From NCBI GenBank assembly GCA_006176705.1, contig QRFJ01000303.1, forward strand, positions 806,001 to 870,000: a stretch of DNA of 64,000 nt, read 5' to 3'. Source of the DNA: Cocos nucifera (taxonomy: Eukaryota > Streptophyta > Magnoliopsida > Arecales > Arecaceae). Within the stretch, counting starts at the first letter, position 1. Each line of letters opens with the position of its first letter. The translations under genes were made by a program, and so were the position numbers. Below are positions 37,513 to 48,497 of the stretch, one piece after another. Below the pieces are notes generated by a model, which worked only from the letters and a program-made list of their open reading frames with translations, was not told where the DNA came from and searched no databases.

Positions 37513-37755
37513 TTCTCCTTGAAGTGGCAGAGAAGTGGAAAAGCGAGAGATGGCACTGGGTTGTAGGATATTCCTTGGTCTTCCTTCTCTTTTAGTTCTT
37601 CTTTCTCCCTTTACATAATTTACTCCTATCCTTCGGAATTTCTCCTTGAAGTGGCATGGAAGTGGAAAAGTGAGAGATAGCACATACTTGGGTTGCAGGA
37701 TATTCCTTGGTCTTCTCTCCCTTCACATAATTTACTCCTATCCTTCTCTTCTTCT
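37513..37755. repeat. 127-bp tandem duplication
   Basis: The segment starting TTCTCCTTGAAGTGGCA at 37513 recurs at 37640. Both share GGATATTCCTTGGTCTTC and ACATAATTTACTCCTATCC, with small indels between copies. Confidence 0.85.
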
Positions 37756-37888
37756 TTCTTCTTTCTCTTTCTTTGTGCTGATTTATATACAATACTATTC
37801 TAATTTTCAAAAATCTATTTGGGGAAGACTAGTTTGGTGCAACCGTACAAGGACATTGTTTGGTGATGAAATCACTTTATTCAAGAAG

Positions 37889-38099
37889 CATGGTTTCAAA
37901 TCTTCCTGCATGACGCTAGGATATGGTACCATCCAAGTGTCAAGATGGGACTGTATCACCATTGCCCCAACTTTCAGATTGGCAGATCCCAGGATATCTC
38001 TTGTCCTAAGTGTCATGATGGGTGGGATGATGGCGGCATGGCAAATCCCTTTCCATGGAAAAACTATGATGTTCACATCCCACGGGCTTTAAAACCTTG
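37889..38099. mobile_element. Candidate small foldback element (MITE-like)
   Basis: The left end CATGGTTTCAAAT and the reverse complement of the right end CAAGGTTTTAAAG are similar. Internal CATGGAAAAACTATG-type sequence. No target duplication identified. Confidence 0.35.
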
Positions 38100-38199
38100 T
38101 CCAAAGCCCCTCCCACCTCTATCTATTACTATTTGGTTTTAAGTTTTAAAACATAATTCTCTTATGAAGAAGATAAGAATATTGCATATTGCGCCCATG

Positions 38200-38204
38200 T
38201 TAAT
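38200..38204. repeat. Left target-site duplication TTAAT (chromovirus)
   Basis: Identical to 47418-47422 and immediately outside TG...CA LTR ends (the right LTR starts TA by mutation). Confidence 0.9.
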
Positions 38205-38530
38205 TGATGCGGGATATGATCTAGAATTTAGATGCTATGGTTCTAAAGATGCAACATGCAATTTTAAACCAATGCAAAAAAAAAATTAAGATCAGCAATT
38301 AATTAATAATTCAGCAGACAAACAGATCTATTCAAGTTCCAACCTTGATGATTAAGATATAATCATATTAAAGCAAAGAAATTAAGCAGATGGCGGATGA
38401 ATTCTAGATCTAAAGTTCTATGGATCGTAGGTGATTAAGAAACCACCTATGATTAAGATATATCTCTAGATCTTTAACATGCAAATCTAATAATTAAGGA
38501 ATAGGAACTCGCTGGGAAAACCAATAATAA

Positions 38531-39250
38531 TCTATTATATATATATATAATAATACTCTATGAAGGAGTACTGTGGTATTGCCACCTCAGCATCTCAGAT
38601 GATTTTAGTTATGCCACATGCATTATTATTTTATTATCTATAATAATTTAATATATTATTTTTAAATAATAATAGAGTAGTATTTTAAAATTAAAAAAAT
38701 AATATTTTAAAAATAAAGTAGAAAATAGATAAGAGATGAAAAATATATTAAAAAAATATTATTTTTAAAAATAAAATAAAATAATAATAATAATTCTAAT
38801 TTATTATTATTTTAAAAAGATAACGTATTATTTATAAATTTTAAAAATAATAATATACTAATTTATCTATTATATATATAAAATAATACTCTATGAACGA
38901 GTATCGTGGTGTTGCCATCTCAGTATCTCAGATGATTTTAGTTGTGCCATGTGGATTATTATTTTATTATCTATCATAATTTAAATATTATTTTTAAATA
39001 ATAATAAAATAATATTTTAAAAAATTAAAAAATAATATTTTAAAAATAAAAGTAGGAAAGGGATGAGAGATGAAAAATATTTTTTAAAAATTATTATTTT
39101 TAAAAAATAAAATATTATAAAAATAGTAATAATATTTATAAAAATATTAATCTATTATTATTTTGAAAAGATAGCATATTATTTTTTAATTTTAAAAATA
39201 ATAACATACTAATTTATTTTTTAAAAAATAATATTTTTATTATTTTTTAA
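38531..39250 (+). repeat. Tandem copy of the Helitron 5' end (period 334 bp)
   Basis: TCTATTATATATATA occurs at 38531 and again at 38865. Each is followed by AATACTCTATGAA, GAGTA, GTGGT.TTGCCA, CAGATGATTTTAGTT and an AT-rich tail. The second copy differs by scattered substitutions and indels. Confidence 0.85.
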
Positions 39251-39379
39251 AAATAATATATTTGGAGATCTGAATCAATCCATCGGATCATATCAGATTA
39301 AATCTAATAAATTATCCTCAAATAGAGCATGATACTCCATCGATTTGAAAGCCAAATCTTTGTATTTAATAGCCTCCAA

Positions 39380-39890
39380 AAGTTTGGAGATGGTATGAGA
39401 AGAAGTAAGAGGGTAGGGGTGCGATCAGAATTGGCGTTTGCCGAGAGAGAAGGGGAGCCATGGTGAGGCGACATTGGCCAGTGCAGAGAAGGTATGAGAA
39501 TAGAAAGAAAGAAGAAAAAATAATAATAAAATATTATTTTATAAAAGAAAAGAAAAAAAAAGAAAAAGAAAAAAAAAAGAAATTAAGAAAGAAAAGAAAA
39601 GAAGAGAGTTTCTATCTCTTCCTTCAATGGTGGTGCAGGGGATAGCAGTACCGATAGGGGCACCAAGAAGTGCGATCAGATCGATGTTTGTCAAGAGAGA
39701 AGAGGAGCAGTGATGGAGCGACAGGGGATGGGATGGCATCAGTAGGCATGGAGAAGGTGTGAGAAAAAGAGGGGGTGGGGCTGCGATTGGGTTTGGCATT
39801 TGCTGAGAGAGAAGAGGAGTCATGATGGGATGATAGGGGGTGCAGCGGTACCGACAAGCACGTAGAAGGTACGAAAATAAAAAATATAAA
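39380..39890 (+). repeat. Three degenerate GC-richer units in the Helitron
   Basis: Phrases of the type GTGCGATCAGA, TTGCCGAGAGAGAAG, GGAG and GAGAAGGTATGAGAA recur at about 39415-39500, 39665-39770 and 39775-39880. They are richer in G than the surrounding element and could be captured host sequence; origin unknown. Confidence 0.6.
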
Positions 39891-40438
39891 ATAAAATATT
39901 ATTTTATAAAATAATAAAAAATATATCATATAATAAATATATAAATAAAATATTAAAAAAATTAAAAAATATTTATTATGAATATTTATGATTAAAAATT
40001 TTAATAATTACAGACCATAATTATCTACCCCGAGCAATGCGTGGGTCTTGGACTAATTTTTTTAAAAATACCATTTGAAGAGATCTCACGAGAGACGCCT
40101 CAAATAAACCCTGGAGGAGCAAGTTCAATTTCCTTGGTATCGATGAAGAGATCTCACGAGAGAGACATCAAATAAGCTCTGGAGGAGCGAGTTCAATTTC
40201 CTTGAAGATCAAAGATGTTCGTGTTTCGGATTGGTCGCAAGATAGGGTTGTCGTTGCATAAATTGGAAATTCGGCAATGGAATCGTAGTGCAGAATTTAA
40301 GTTAGAGGGGAATAAAGGAGAAAAGGGGAGAAAGTAGGGAGAGAATTAGAGGGAGAGGAAGAAGAAAGAGGTGTGGAATATTTTATTCTCAAAAAATTCT
40401 GCATCCCCCCTTTTTCTCTTTAACAAGCCTTTTATAGG

Positions 40439-40633
40439 TGGGAAATGCTTTCTACACCGCAGGCGGTGTAGCTCCACGGACACTGCCCGCGGTGATTCGC
40501 GAGCGTGCGGGCCCAGGTGCAAAAAAAATTTTTATGAGACTGTGCAGTTTTTGCGCCCGGGCTTGCGCGCTTGCGAATCATCGTGGGTGGTGTCTGCGGA
40601 GCTACACCACCCATGGTGTAAAAAGTATTTCCC
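40439..40633. mobile_element. 195-bp GC-rich foldback (MITE-like) element
   Basis: GGGAAATGCTTTCTACACC at the left is mirrored by the reverse complement of the right end, GGGAAATACTTTTTACACC. Similarity continues inward for about 65 bp on each arm (GGTGTAGCTCC, GATTCGC). TTTATAGG flanks it on both sides (40431-40438 and 40634-40641) and occurs once in the other LTR. An 8-9 bp duplication fits a hAT or Mutator origin; class not decided. Confidence 0.85.
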
Positions 40634-40993
40634 TTTATAGGCTAAACTAAACATAGAACAAACCACTTGGAACTCTTTTGCCTTTAAACACCAAAACCAC
40701 TTAGGACTCCTTATCTTTATCCAAAATTTCAATTTAAATTAAATTAGTCCTAGCCCAACTAAAATAGACTAGAATAAATAAAAATAAATTGGCTAACGAG
40801 ATCCAATCCAATTGACTTAATTGGGCTGGATTTATAAGACCTCATAACTAAAACTCAAAATAGAAGAAACAAAAAACTAATCAAGATCCAATTTAATTAA
40901 TTGAGTCAAATAGATGTCGATTTGGTACTCCGGTGTTGTCCATGTGTCTAAGTTGGCTCCGATCGATCATCACTAGTGATGGTGTCCGCACCA

Positions 40994-41004
40994 ATTCCCC
41001 CAGG
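40994..41004 (-). other. Chromovirus polypurine tract
   Basis: Minus strand TCCTGGGGGAAT directly inside the 3' LTR. Site of plus-strand DNA priming in LTR elements. Confidence 0.6.
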
Positions 41005-41029
41005 AAGGGAAGAACTCGGCTCTGTCGAG

Positions 41030-41210
41030 AAAAAATTGGCTCTACTCTAATAATGCTCCAGCAGATCAGGGTTAATCCCTTGAAGCTGCTCTCGGGTAAT
41101 CTAGGTATCTTCAAACTCCAGTCTTCCTTGCCATCGAACCAGATATCGCTGGTAGTATCGGTTCCTGGTGGAAACAACTTGCTCATCCATAATACTTTCG
41201 ATTTGATCAT
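41030..41210 (-). pseudogene. Chromovirus chromodomain, with Trp-to-stop
   Basis: The minus-strand frame shows STRNRYYQRYLVRWQGR and then DT, TAG, ITREQLQ..NPDLLEHY, the C-terminal chromodomain pattern. The TAG stands where the conserved Trp is expected. The domain targets integration to marked chromatin. Confidence 0.8.
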
Positions 41211-41511
41211 GTCTCTTAGTTATTTTGGACTGTGGGCACTCAGGTTGGGGTTCACTCTCAATAGAAGGATCATGCTCAAACAGATCACTGAGTATTATTA
41301 GATCCGAAATGTTAAAGGTAGAGCTAATACCATAATTAGGTGGTAAATCTAAAATATATGCATTCGATTCTAGTTTCTTTAAGATCTTGAATGGACCTGC
41401 TCCACGTGCATATAATTTCTTAACAGTTCCTGGAGGAAACCGTTCTGGCCTAATCCATATTATAACATAATCATCCTCAGCAAAATCTCGAACTCGTCTG
41501 TGAGAATCCGC

Positions 41512-42319
41512 TTAGTGTTTATACAGTTGATTGCTGATATTAATCTTTTCGTAAATTTGTTTATGCAGACTCCTAACATGCTGTGCAAACGATTTTTTTG
41601 ACTTTGACACTCTAGCATGTACTGGTAATGGGATAAGGTAAACAGGCTTCCTAGGTTTATAACCATGCACTACCTCAAATGGACTCATGCTAATGGACCT
41701 ATTAATAGAATTGTTATATGCAAACTCAGCTTGAGGTAAAAGAAGATCCCAATTACTTACATGCTCATCTACCAAACATCGAAGTAAATTTTCTAAACTT
41801 CTATTTATGACTTCAGTTTGGCCATCAGTTTGTGGGTGATATGATGAAGAAAACTTTAGTTTTGTCCCCATTAAATGCTATAAGATTTTTCAAAAATAGC
41901 TCATAAATCTAACATCCCTATCAGATACAATTGTCTTTGGCAATTCATGCAACTTAACGATTTCATCAAAATATAACCGGGCTGCTTTTGAAGCATTAGA
42001 TGTTTTGGACAAGGTAAAAAATGGGCCATTTTTGGAAACCTATCCACTACCATGCAAATTGAATCATTCTTTCTAGTTGTTTGTGGCAATCCTAAAACCA
42101 CATCCATGCTAACATCTTGCCATGGCAGTCAGGGACAGGTATTGGGGTATAAAGTTCAATGTTTTGCTTGCGTTGTTTTGCCAAAGTGCAAGTCCGGCAT
42201 TGGGCAACTATCTGGGCAACATCATGCTTCAAACTAGGCCAATAGAATTGGTTCTCTATAGCCTCAATAGTCTTATGTCTATCAAAGTATTTAGCTAGTC
42301 CACCAGCATGCAATCCCAC
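41512..42319 (-). pseudogene. Chromovirus integrase remnant
   Basis: Zinc-binding part near 42160-42300 (AIENQFYWPSL, CRTCTLAKQ), core from about 42107 (MDVVLGLPQT, DSICMVVDRFPKMAHF) and then SSYHPQTDGQTEVINRSLEN (41863 downward) with YNNSINRSISMSPFEVVHG. Stops and frameshifts separate the pieces (for example near 41900). Confidence 0.87.
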
Positions 42320-42921
42320 ACCAGGAAGTCACGGACAGATATTCGGGGGTTACACAATTTATTGTTCCTAAACAAATACCCATCTTGCAAAACATTATCA
42401 CTATACTCTCTAGATGGTCCTTGCTGAAGTGAGGAATAAACGTCCTTAAAGTCAGGGCACTCTACATGTTCTTGTTTAAGCTTTTCAAACACTATAACTT
42501 CAACACTAACAGTCGAAAATAAAGAAACTCTCCGGCTGAGTGCATCCGCAGCTCGATTTTGTACTCCCATTCGATGCTTTAGAAGAATAGTATAGGCTTG
42601 AAGAAATTCAACCCATTTAGCATGTCTAGGGTTTAGTTTCTTCTGGGAGTTTAGAAACCTAAGGGCTTCATGGTCAGAATAAAGGATAAATTTTTGCGGT
42701 AGCAAATAATGTCTTCAATGTTTCAAAGCCTGAACTATCACATAAAATTTCTTGTCATATGTAGAAGACTTAAATCTTGCATCATTTAATTTTTCACTAA
42801 AATATGCCATAGGATGATCTTTTTGACTTAAAATTCCTTTTATACCTACACCTGATGCATCACATGCAACTTCAAAAATCTTTGAAAAATTAGGAACACA
42901 CAAAGTAGGTGCATGGGTCAT
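42295..42921 (-). pseudogene. Chromovirus RNase H remnant
   Basis: FEVACDASGVGIKGILSQ, AYFSEKLNDA, FILYSDHEALRFLNSQ and QNRAADALSRR appear in order, the gypsy RNase H pattern. A stop near 42713 splits it. Confidence 0.87.
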
Positions 42922-42956
42922 CTTCTCTTTAATCTCCTGAAAAGCTTTATGGGCAG

Positions 42957-43949
42957 CTATTGTCTACTCAAAGGTTCCCTTCCTAATGCAATTCGTAATA
43001 GGGCCATAATAGTATTAAAGCCTCTGACGAACCAGCAATAGAAGGTCGCTAGGCCATTAAAACTACGAATGTCGTGTACACTTTGAGGCACTGGCCACTC
43101 AACTATTGCTTTGACCTTTTCAGGATCAATAAATACACCCTCAGGAGCCACTATGAAACCTAAGAAAATTATTTGATCAATCATAAAGTCACATTTCTTT
43201 AGGTTCGCATAAAGGCTCTTAGCTCTAAGGATCAAACAAACCTGTCGAAGGTGGTCTAAGTGATCGTCCCTAGATCGACTATAGATGAGGATATTATTGA
43301 AGTATACGACAACGAATATGCCAATGAATGGCCGTAGTACCTGAGTCATAATCCTCATAAAAGTGCTAGGTGCATTGGATGAGCCAAAAGGCATGACCAA
43401 CTATTCGTAAAGATCATTCTTTGTCTTGAAGGTGGTTTTTCATTCATCTCCTAGCCTAATTCTCATGTGATGGTATCCACTTTTAAGGTCTCTCTTTGAA
43501 AAGATTGTGGATCCTACTATCATATCTAGCATATCATTTAGCCGGGGAATTGAAAAACGATACTTAACAGTAATTTTATTAATGGCGCAGCTATCCATGC
43601 ACATTCTCTAGGTGCCGTCTTTCTTCGGAGTAAGAAGTGCAAGCACCGCACATGGACTCAAACTCTTTCTAACAAATCCTTTTTTCAGAAGCTCTTCAAC
43701 TTGTCTTTTTAACTCAGCATGCTCAATAGGGTTTAATCGATAATGTGGCAAATATGGTAGAGTGGATCTCGGAACTAGATCTATAGCGTGTTGAATATCA
43801 TGCATCGGTGGTAAGTGGTCCGGGAGATCTTCAGGGGAAACATCCTTAAATTCATCAAGGAGGGGAACCATCTCCCGGGGATACTCAATCTGGGGTTCTT
43901 CATGAACTTTTTTGATAGCTAAGATCCAAATTGATGATCCTTCAGTCAT
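42957..43949 (-). pseudogene. Chromovirus reverse transcriptase remnant
   Basis: From DEFKDVSPEDLPDHLPP and LPHYRLNPIEHAELKRQVEE through TPKKDGT (stop at the following Trp) to VMPFGSSNAPSTFMRIMTQV. The catalytic motif reads YFNN instead of YFDD (about 43290-43304), followed by LGFIVAPEGVFIDPEKV. Multiple stops. Confidence 0.9.
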
Positions 43950-44122
43950 GCCCTTCTCAAATTCTTTAACGCTGATTAAATGTAGATTTTTTTCTTAGTG
44001 CTAACTTTGGCTCCCATAGTTCCTTTCTTAGAAGTAGTCCTAGGTGAGGAGGATTTGATTGTAATTTTCTTTCCTTTATCCCAAAAAATACACAAATTTG
44101 ATCGTCCAAAGAGCATGACATC

Positions 44123-44368
44123 CTAGTCATATAACCAAGGTCTTCCTAAGATAATACTACCAACCTCCATCGGTAGTACATCACACCAGACTTTATCTTG
44201 ATAGGAATGGAATTGAATAGGAACTAGGCACCTATGCTTGATTGGGATAGATGATGCATCTACCCATGAGACTTTATAGGGACTCGAATGATCTACAGGT
44301 GTTAAATCTAGATGGGATACGGCATCAGTGGAGATTGCATTTATACAACTTGCACTATCTATGATCAT
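44123..44368 (-). pseudogene. Chromovirus aspartic protease remnant
   Basis: IIDSASCINAIS where the active site is normally D-S/T-G; here DSA. Then VSWVDASSIPIKHRCLVPIQ and ILGRPWLYD. Open over 81 codons. Confidence 0.85.
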
Positions 44369-44419
44369 CTTACATGCTTTATCATCATGCTTAATGTAGA
44401 TATGAAAAATAGTTGTATG

Positions 44420-45800
44420 TCACCAATCTTTGCTTTCTTTTGGCTGAGCGACTATACTTCTAACCACTCCCAATCTCTCTTCAAAATCTTGCTCTATCCG
44501 AATATAGCCTAGAACATCTTCATCTTTCTTAAATTCCTTAGCTAACTTGGGATCAGCCTCATAAACTTCTTCTACTTCTTCAGTTTCAACATACTCTTGC
44601 TCTTCCCCTTCAGTTTCTCCTAAGTGTAAGGTTCTAGAAGGGCATTGTGTAGATAGATGTCCATAGCCTTGGCACTTAAAACATCTAGGTTGTGTGATAG
44701 GTCCATTAGTCTTTGGTGTCTCTAGTATTCCCTTCCCCTTATCATTTCTTCTCATCAGAGAATCCACAATCGAAGGTCGTCGGGATTTGACTAGTGCTAG
44801 TCTAGGACCTGAAGGAGTAGGTTGGCTCAGGTCAAATCGACAAGAAATCAGATACCTTTGAAATCTTTCAACATCCTATGCTAGCTGGTAGGCATGCTCT
44901 AAGGAGGTCATCTCATGTAAAAATAGCTCTCACTGGATGTCCTCTCAGAGACCAGCTTTGAATCTCAAAAAGGTGACAGCCACATCCTTGGTGATACTAC
45001 ATCGCATAAGGAATTCATCAAATTTTGCAATGTACTCCGAGATAGGTCGATTTCTTTCAGTCATCCTCTGCCATTGATCTAGGAGACGTTTGTAGGATGT
45101 GGGAAGGTATTTCTCATGCAACTTTTCTTTCATCTCCTCCCAGGTTTCTATAGGCTCGTTTCCTATACTCAGCTAGACGCTCTAGAATATGCCAATACAA
45201 CTTAGCTTGATTGATTAACTTCATTTTTGCAAACTTAATTTTTTGGGCTTCAGACATGTCATACCACTTGAAAAAGTGGTTCATATCTGCCTCCCAATCC
45301 ATATACTCCTTAGGGTCAAGCGAACCATCGAAGCTGGGTGCTTCTACCTTAACACTTCTTAGGACATGCTCGTCCTAATCCATGGGCTCGCGATAGGGGC
45401 GCATATCTAACCTACGACCCATATCTGGACTCTGGGGAATGTAAGGTCCTCTCTGAGCTAGGGGTGTAGATGGGGTATCAAGATCAGGTGGTCGTCTGAG
45501 AGGGGGTTGGCTTGGGCCCATTTCTTGACGAGCTCTAGGATTTCTACTCTTGGTGATCTCCTGAGGAGTCTCAAAATTAACTTGATTGGGTTGTTCCTCT
45601 TCTAAAACCACGATCCTAGTAGTTAAGTTTTGAACTGCGTTATTTGTATTTTGCATATCATCACTCAAATTCTTAAAGCCTGTGTTTAAATTCGTTAGTT
45701 GCTCTGTCATGCTTTCGAATATAGTTGTTATATGGGGATCCATACTATATGTAGATGGCGAATACTGTCGTAAGTACTCGACCCTTGATCTAGTTGGCAT
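44420..45800 (-). pseudogene. Chromovirus gag remnant
   Basis: ATG at 45800-45798. Includes a coiled-coil-like N-terminus (TEQLTNLNTGFKNLSDDM), the gag core (KLINQAKLYWHILERL, EKLHEKYLPTSYKRLLDQW) and a zinc knuckle CFKCQGYGHLSTQC near 44640-44683 that binds RNA. A TAG at about 45377-45375 and a frameshift near 45130-45160 interrupt it. Confidence 0.88.
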
Positions 45801-46358
45801 ATACTAGTCGCCAAATCTAAGATTTCAGTTTTTTTTTAAGAAAATTAAAATTTTCTTAAAGACATTTTGCTGATTTTTTATTTTATTTTATTTTTTTGTG
45901 CTGAATTCTTAACGATCAGCAGATTTCAACACTAATCTTGATGACCCACGGACCTCTGATTGAAACGAAATTTAAAACATCACTTTCTAGATGAGTCACG
46001 ACTCTAGTCACAAAATTTCATGATTTTAGGAGTTTTCTAGGAACAGGACTCTTAAAATCTTTCAAGATTGCTCGCTGCAGAATTCCTGGGTACAGAATCT
46101 CTGCATACAGGGCGGCTTACGGGAATAAATTGAGGACTCCAGAGGTTTTAGAATTTAATGAAATTTTAACCCTGGACTCTAGTAAGTTAGGTTTCTTCCC
46201 ACCAAATTTCAGAATTTTCTGATGTCGTTTGCCCTAGATTTTTGCAGAAGATTTCAGAACAGATCTGAAATTCTGTATGCAGATTTTCAGTGCAGAATTT
46301 AAACCTAATGCAGATTGTAATTATCCTAATCAAACCTATATGCTCTGATGCCAAAAGT
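45801..46358 (-). other. Chromovirus leader with Met-tRNA-like primer site
   Basis: Untranslated leader between the 5' LTR and gag. Primer-binding site at 46341-46353, minus strand TGGCATCAGAGCA. Confidence 0.7.
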
Positions 46359-47417
46359 TAATGCGGGACATGATCTAAAATTCAGATGCTATGGTTCTAA
46401 TTTCTAAAGATGTGACATGCAATTTTAAACCCATGCACAAAAAGATTAAGATCAGCAATTGACCACTAATTCAGCAGACAAACAGATCTATTCAAGTTCC
46501 AGATGATTAAGATATAATCAGATTAAAGCAAAGAAATTAAGCAGATGGCGGATGAATTCTAGATCTAAAGTTCTATGGATCATAGGCGATTAAGAAACCA
46601 CCTATGATTATGATATATCTCTAGATCTTTGACATGCAAATCTAATAATTAAGGAATAGGAACTCGCTGAGAAAACCAATAATAATTTTTTAAAAAATAC
46701 CAATTGAAGAGATCTCATGAGAGACATGTCAAAAAAGCCCCGAAGGAACGAGTTCAATTTCCTTGGAGACCAAAGACGTTCACGTTCCGGATTGATTGCA
46801 AGGTAGGGTCAATAGATGTTGTTGCGTAGATTGGAACTTCGGTAATGGAATTGTAGTGCAGAATTTAAGTTAGAGGGGAATAAAAGAGGAGAAGAGGGGA
46901 GAAAGTAGGGATAGAATAAGAGGAGGGAGAGGAAGGAGAAAGAGGAGGTGTGGAATATTTTATTCTCAAAAAATTCTGTGTCCCCCCTCTTTCTCTTTAA
47001 CAAGCCTTTTATAGGCTAAACTAAACATAGACCCCCTCTTTCTCTTTAACAAGCCTTTTATAGGTTAAACTAAACATAGAACAAACCACTTGGGACTTTT
47101 CTACCTTTAAACACCAAAACCACTTAGGACTCCTTATCTCTATCCAAAATTCCAATTTAAATTAAACTAGTCCTAGCCCAACTAAAATAGACTAGAATAA
47201 ATAAAAATAAACTAGCTAACAAGATCCAATCCAATTGACTCAATTGGGCTGGATTTACAAGATCTCATAACTAAAACTCAAAATAGAAGAAACAAAGAAC
47301 TAAATCAAGATCCAATTTAATTAATTAAGCCAAATAGATGTCGATTTGGTACGCCGGTGTTGTCCATGTATCCAAGTTGGCTCTGATCGGTCATCACTAG
47401 CGATGGTGTCCACACCA
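46359..47417 (-). repeat. Chromovirus 5' LTR, uninterrupted
   Basis: 1059 bp. Contains the empty sites of both insertions seen in the other LTR, and a tandem duplication of about 50 bp (about 46982-47080; CTCTTTCTCTTTAACAAGCC twice) not present in the other copy. Confidence 0.92.
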
Positions 47418-47422
47418 TTAAT
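47418..47422. repeat. Right target-site duplication TTAAT (chromovirus)
   Basis: Matches the left copy at 38200-38204. Confidence 0.9.
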
Positions 47423-48497
47423 TCACGTGGACACCTGACCTTAATCCAAGTTGCAATCGTAGACTTTTGGATTGGGTACAGGTACATTATATAGGTACCA
47501 AACAGGTAATTATGAAAAAATAGGTATGCAGGTGACATGGGCATGTGCATGCTACATAATCTGACTTTGTTCATCAGTTACATGTGACAAAATATATTTC
47601 AGTATTTGCCACGGTCCTTGAATGAAAATCTTGCTGATATAGGCTCTCACAAGACCGGAAAGGAACGGTTGGGGGGAGAACACATGTTTTGAGATCATGC
47701 ACATCCCATTTCTGTGCCCAGTTGTCAATGCTGTAGTTTATATCATAAGGTACAATAAAGAATAAACTTAAGACTTTACTTCTTGGTTAAAAGGCTACTT
47801 GTGTCAGGTGGGTGGGTAGGTTTCTATGGAAGTGGAAAATAATATCATAATGAGCAACCACTCAGCATAACCACACGGGACAGGCATAAACCATCCAGAC
47901 AAGCAGTGGGTCTTGTAGAGCCACGACAAAATGATGTAATCTAAAATAATGATTTAAAAATGGGCAAAGGTTTGAATAGATGGCCTGATTTTGTTCAAAC
48001 TATAAAGCATGTTTAGCCAACTAATTTGCTGGTTTAAAATTGGAGATTCAGAACCTTGCTATGTTCACCTTAAGATATCCTGTTATTGAACTAAGTTTGT
48101 TAAACGCCTTAACATCAAGAACTTTAGATCCTAACTGTCAAGAAATTCCCTTGCATTAGGTTTAGTGTCGGGGGGAGGTTAGGAGGGGTGCCTCTAAGAT
48201 GATTTTGTATGCCATAGAAAATTGAAAAAGATGTATTTTCTCTTTTGTCCTATAGATTTGCTGTGTATATTTTGGACGGGTTGCCATTGCCAAGATGCTT
48301 GTCATTTTTCTATCTTTTTCATGGAGGCATAATTTGCTTATTTTAGTTTTCCAGCCATCATAATACAGCCTATATGAGTTGAAGATAAGTTTGTAAGAAA
48401 TCTTTGTACTTGTAGGCTAGGTTTTTACTTATTCATTTTCCTATTTTCAAGAATTGCATTAATGCAATGTGTCTAAATTATAACTTGTAATTTACAG
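47423..48497 (+). other. Mutase-like intron sequence right of the chromovirus
   Basis: Continuation of the intron interrupted by the chromovirus, up to the acceptor TTTACAG of exon 4. No repeat or exon recognised. Confidence 0.75.

Larger units (their letters stand above)
32480..38199. other. Non-coding DNA from mutase-like intron 2 to the chromovirus
   Basis: Holds the exon 3 relic at 35654-35733, a TATC microsatellite, a 127-bp tandem duplication, and possible small foldback elements (34590-34790 and 37889-38099). No other coding sequence recognised. Confidence 0.6.
38531..40056 (+). mobile_element. Non-autonomous Helitron, 1526 bp
   Basis: Starts TCTATTATATATATAT, ends GGACTAA, and lies between host A (38530) and T (40057), the Helitron pattern of 5' TC, 3' CTRR and insertion between A and T without target duplication. 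Just before the 3' end is a hairpin, ACCCCGAGCAATGCGTGGGT (40027-40046), a degraded form of the GC-rich terminal hairpin. The other LTR has the unoccupied sequence AATAATAATTTTTT at the same place, so both borders are fixed to the base. No Rep/helicase coding sequence is present. Inside are a repeated copy of the 5' end and three degenerate units of a GC-richer sequence. Confidence 0.9.
38205..40993 (-). repeat. Chromovirus 3' LTR carrying two insertions
   Basis: 2789 bp as it stands. Subtracting the Helitron (1526 bp) and the foldback element with one target copy (203 bp) leaves 1060 bp, against 1059 bp in the other LTR. Ends TGATGCGGG...GTCCGCACCA. Confidence 0.92.
38205..47417 (-). mobile_element. 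Ty3/gypsy chromovirus, complete structure, dead
   Basis: LTR retrotransposon of 9213 bp coding on the minus strand, with TTAAT target duplications at 38200-38204 and 47418-47422. LTRs are 38205-40993 (3' LTR, enlarged by later insertions) and 46359-47417 (5' LTR). A primer-binding site like that of initiator Met tRNA (TGGCATCAGAGC on the minus strand, 46341-46353) adjoins the 5' LTR, and a GGGGG purine tract (40994-41004) adjoins the 3' LTR. Domain order on the minus strand is gag, protease, RT, RNase H, integrase, chromodomain, which defines a Ty3/gypsy chromovirus. Stops, frameshifts and changed catalytic residues make it inactive. It sits between exons 3 and 4 of the mutase-like pseudogene. 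Confidence 0.93.
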
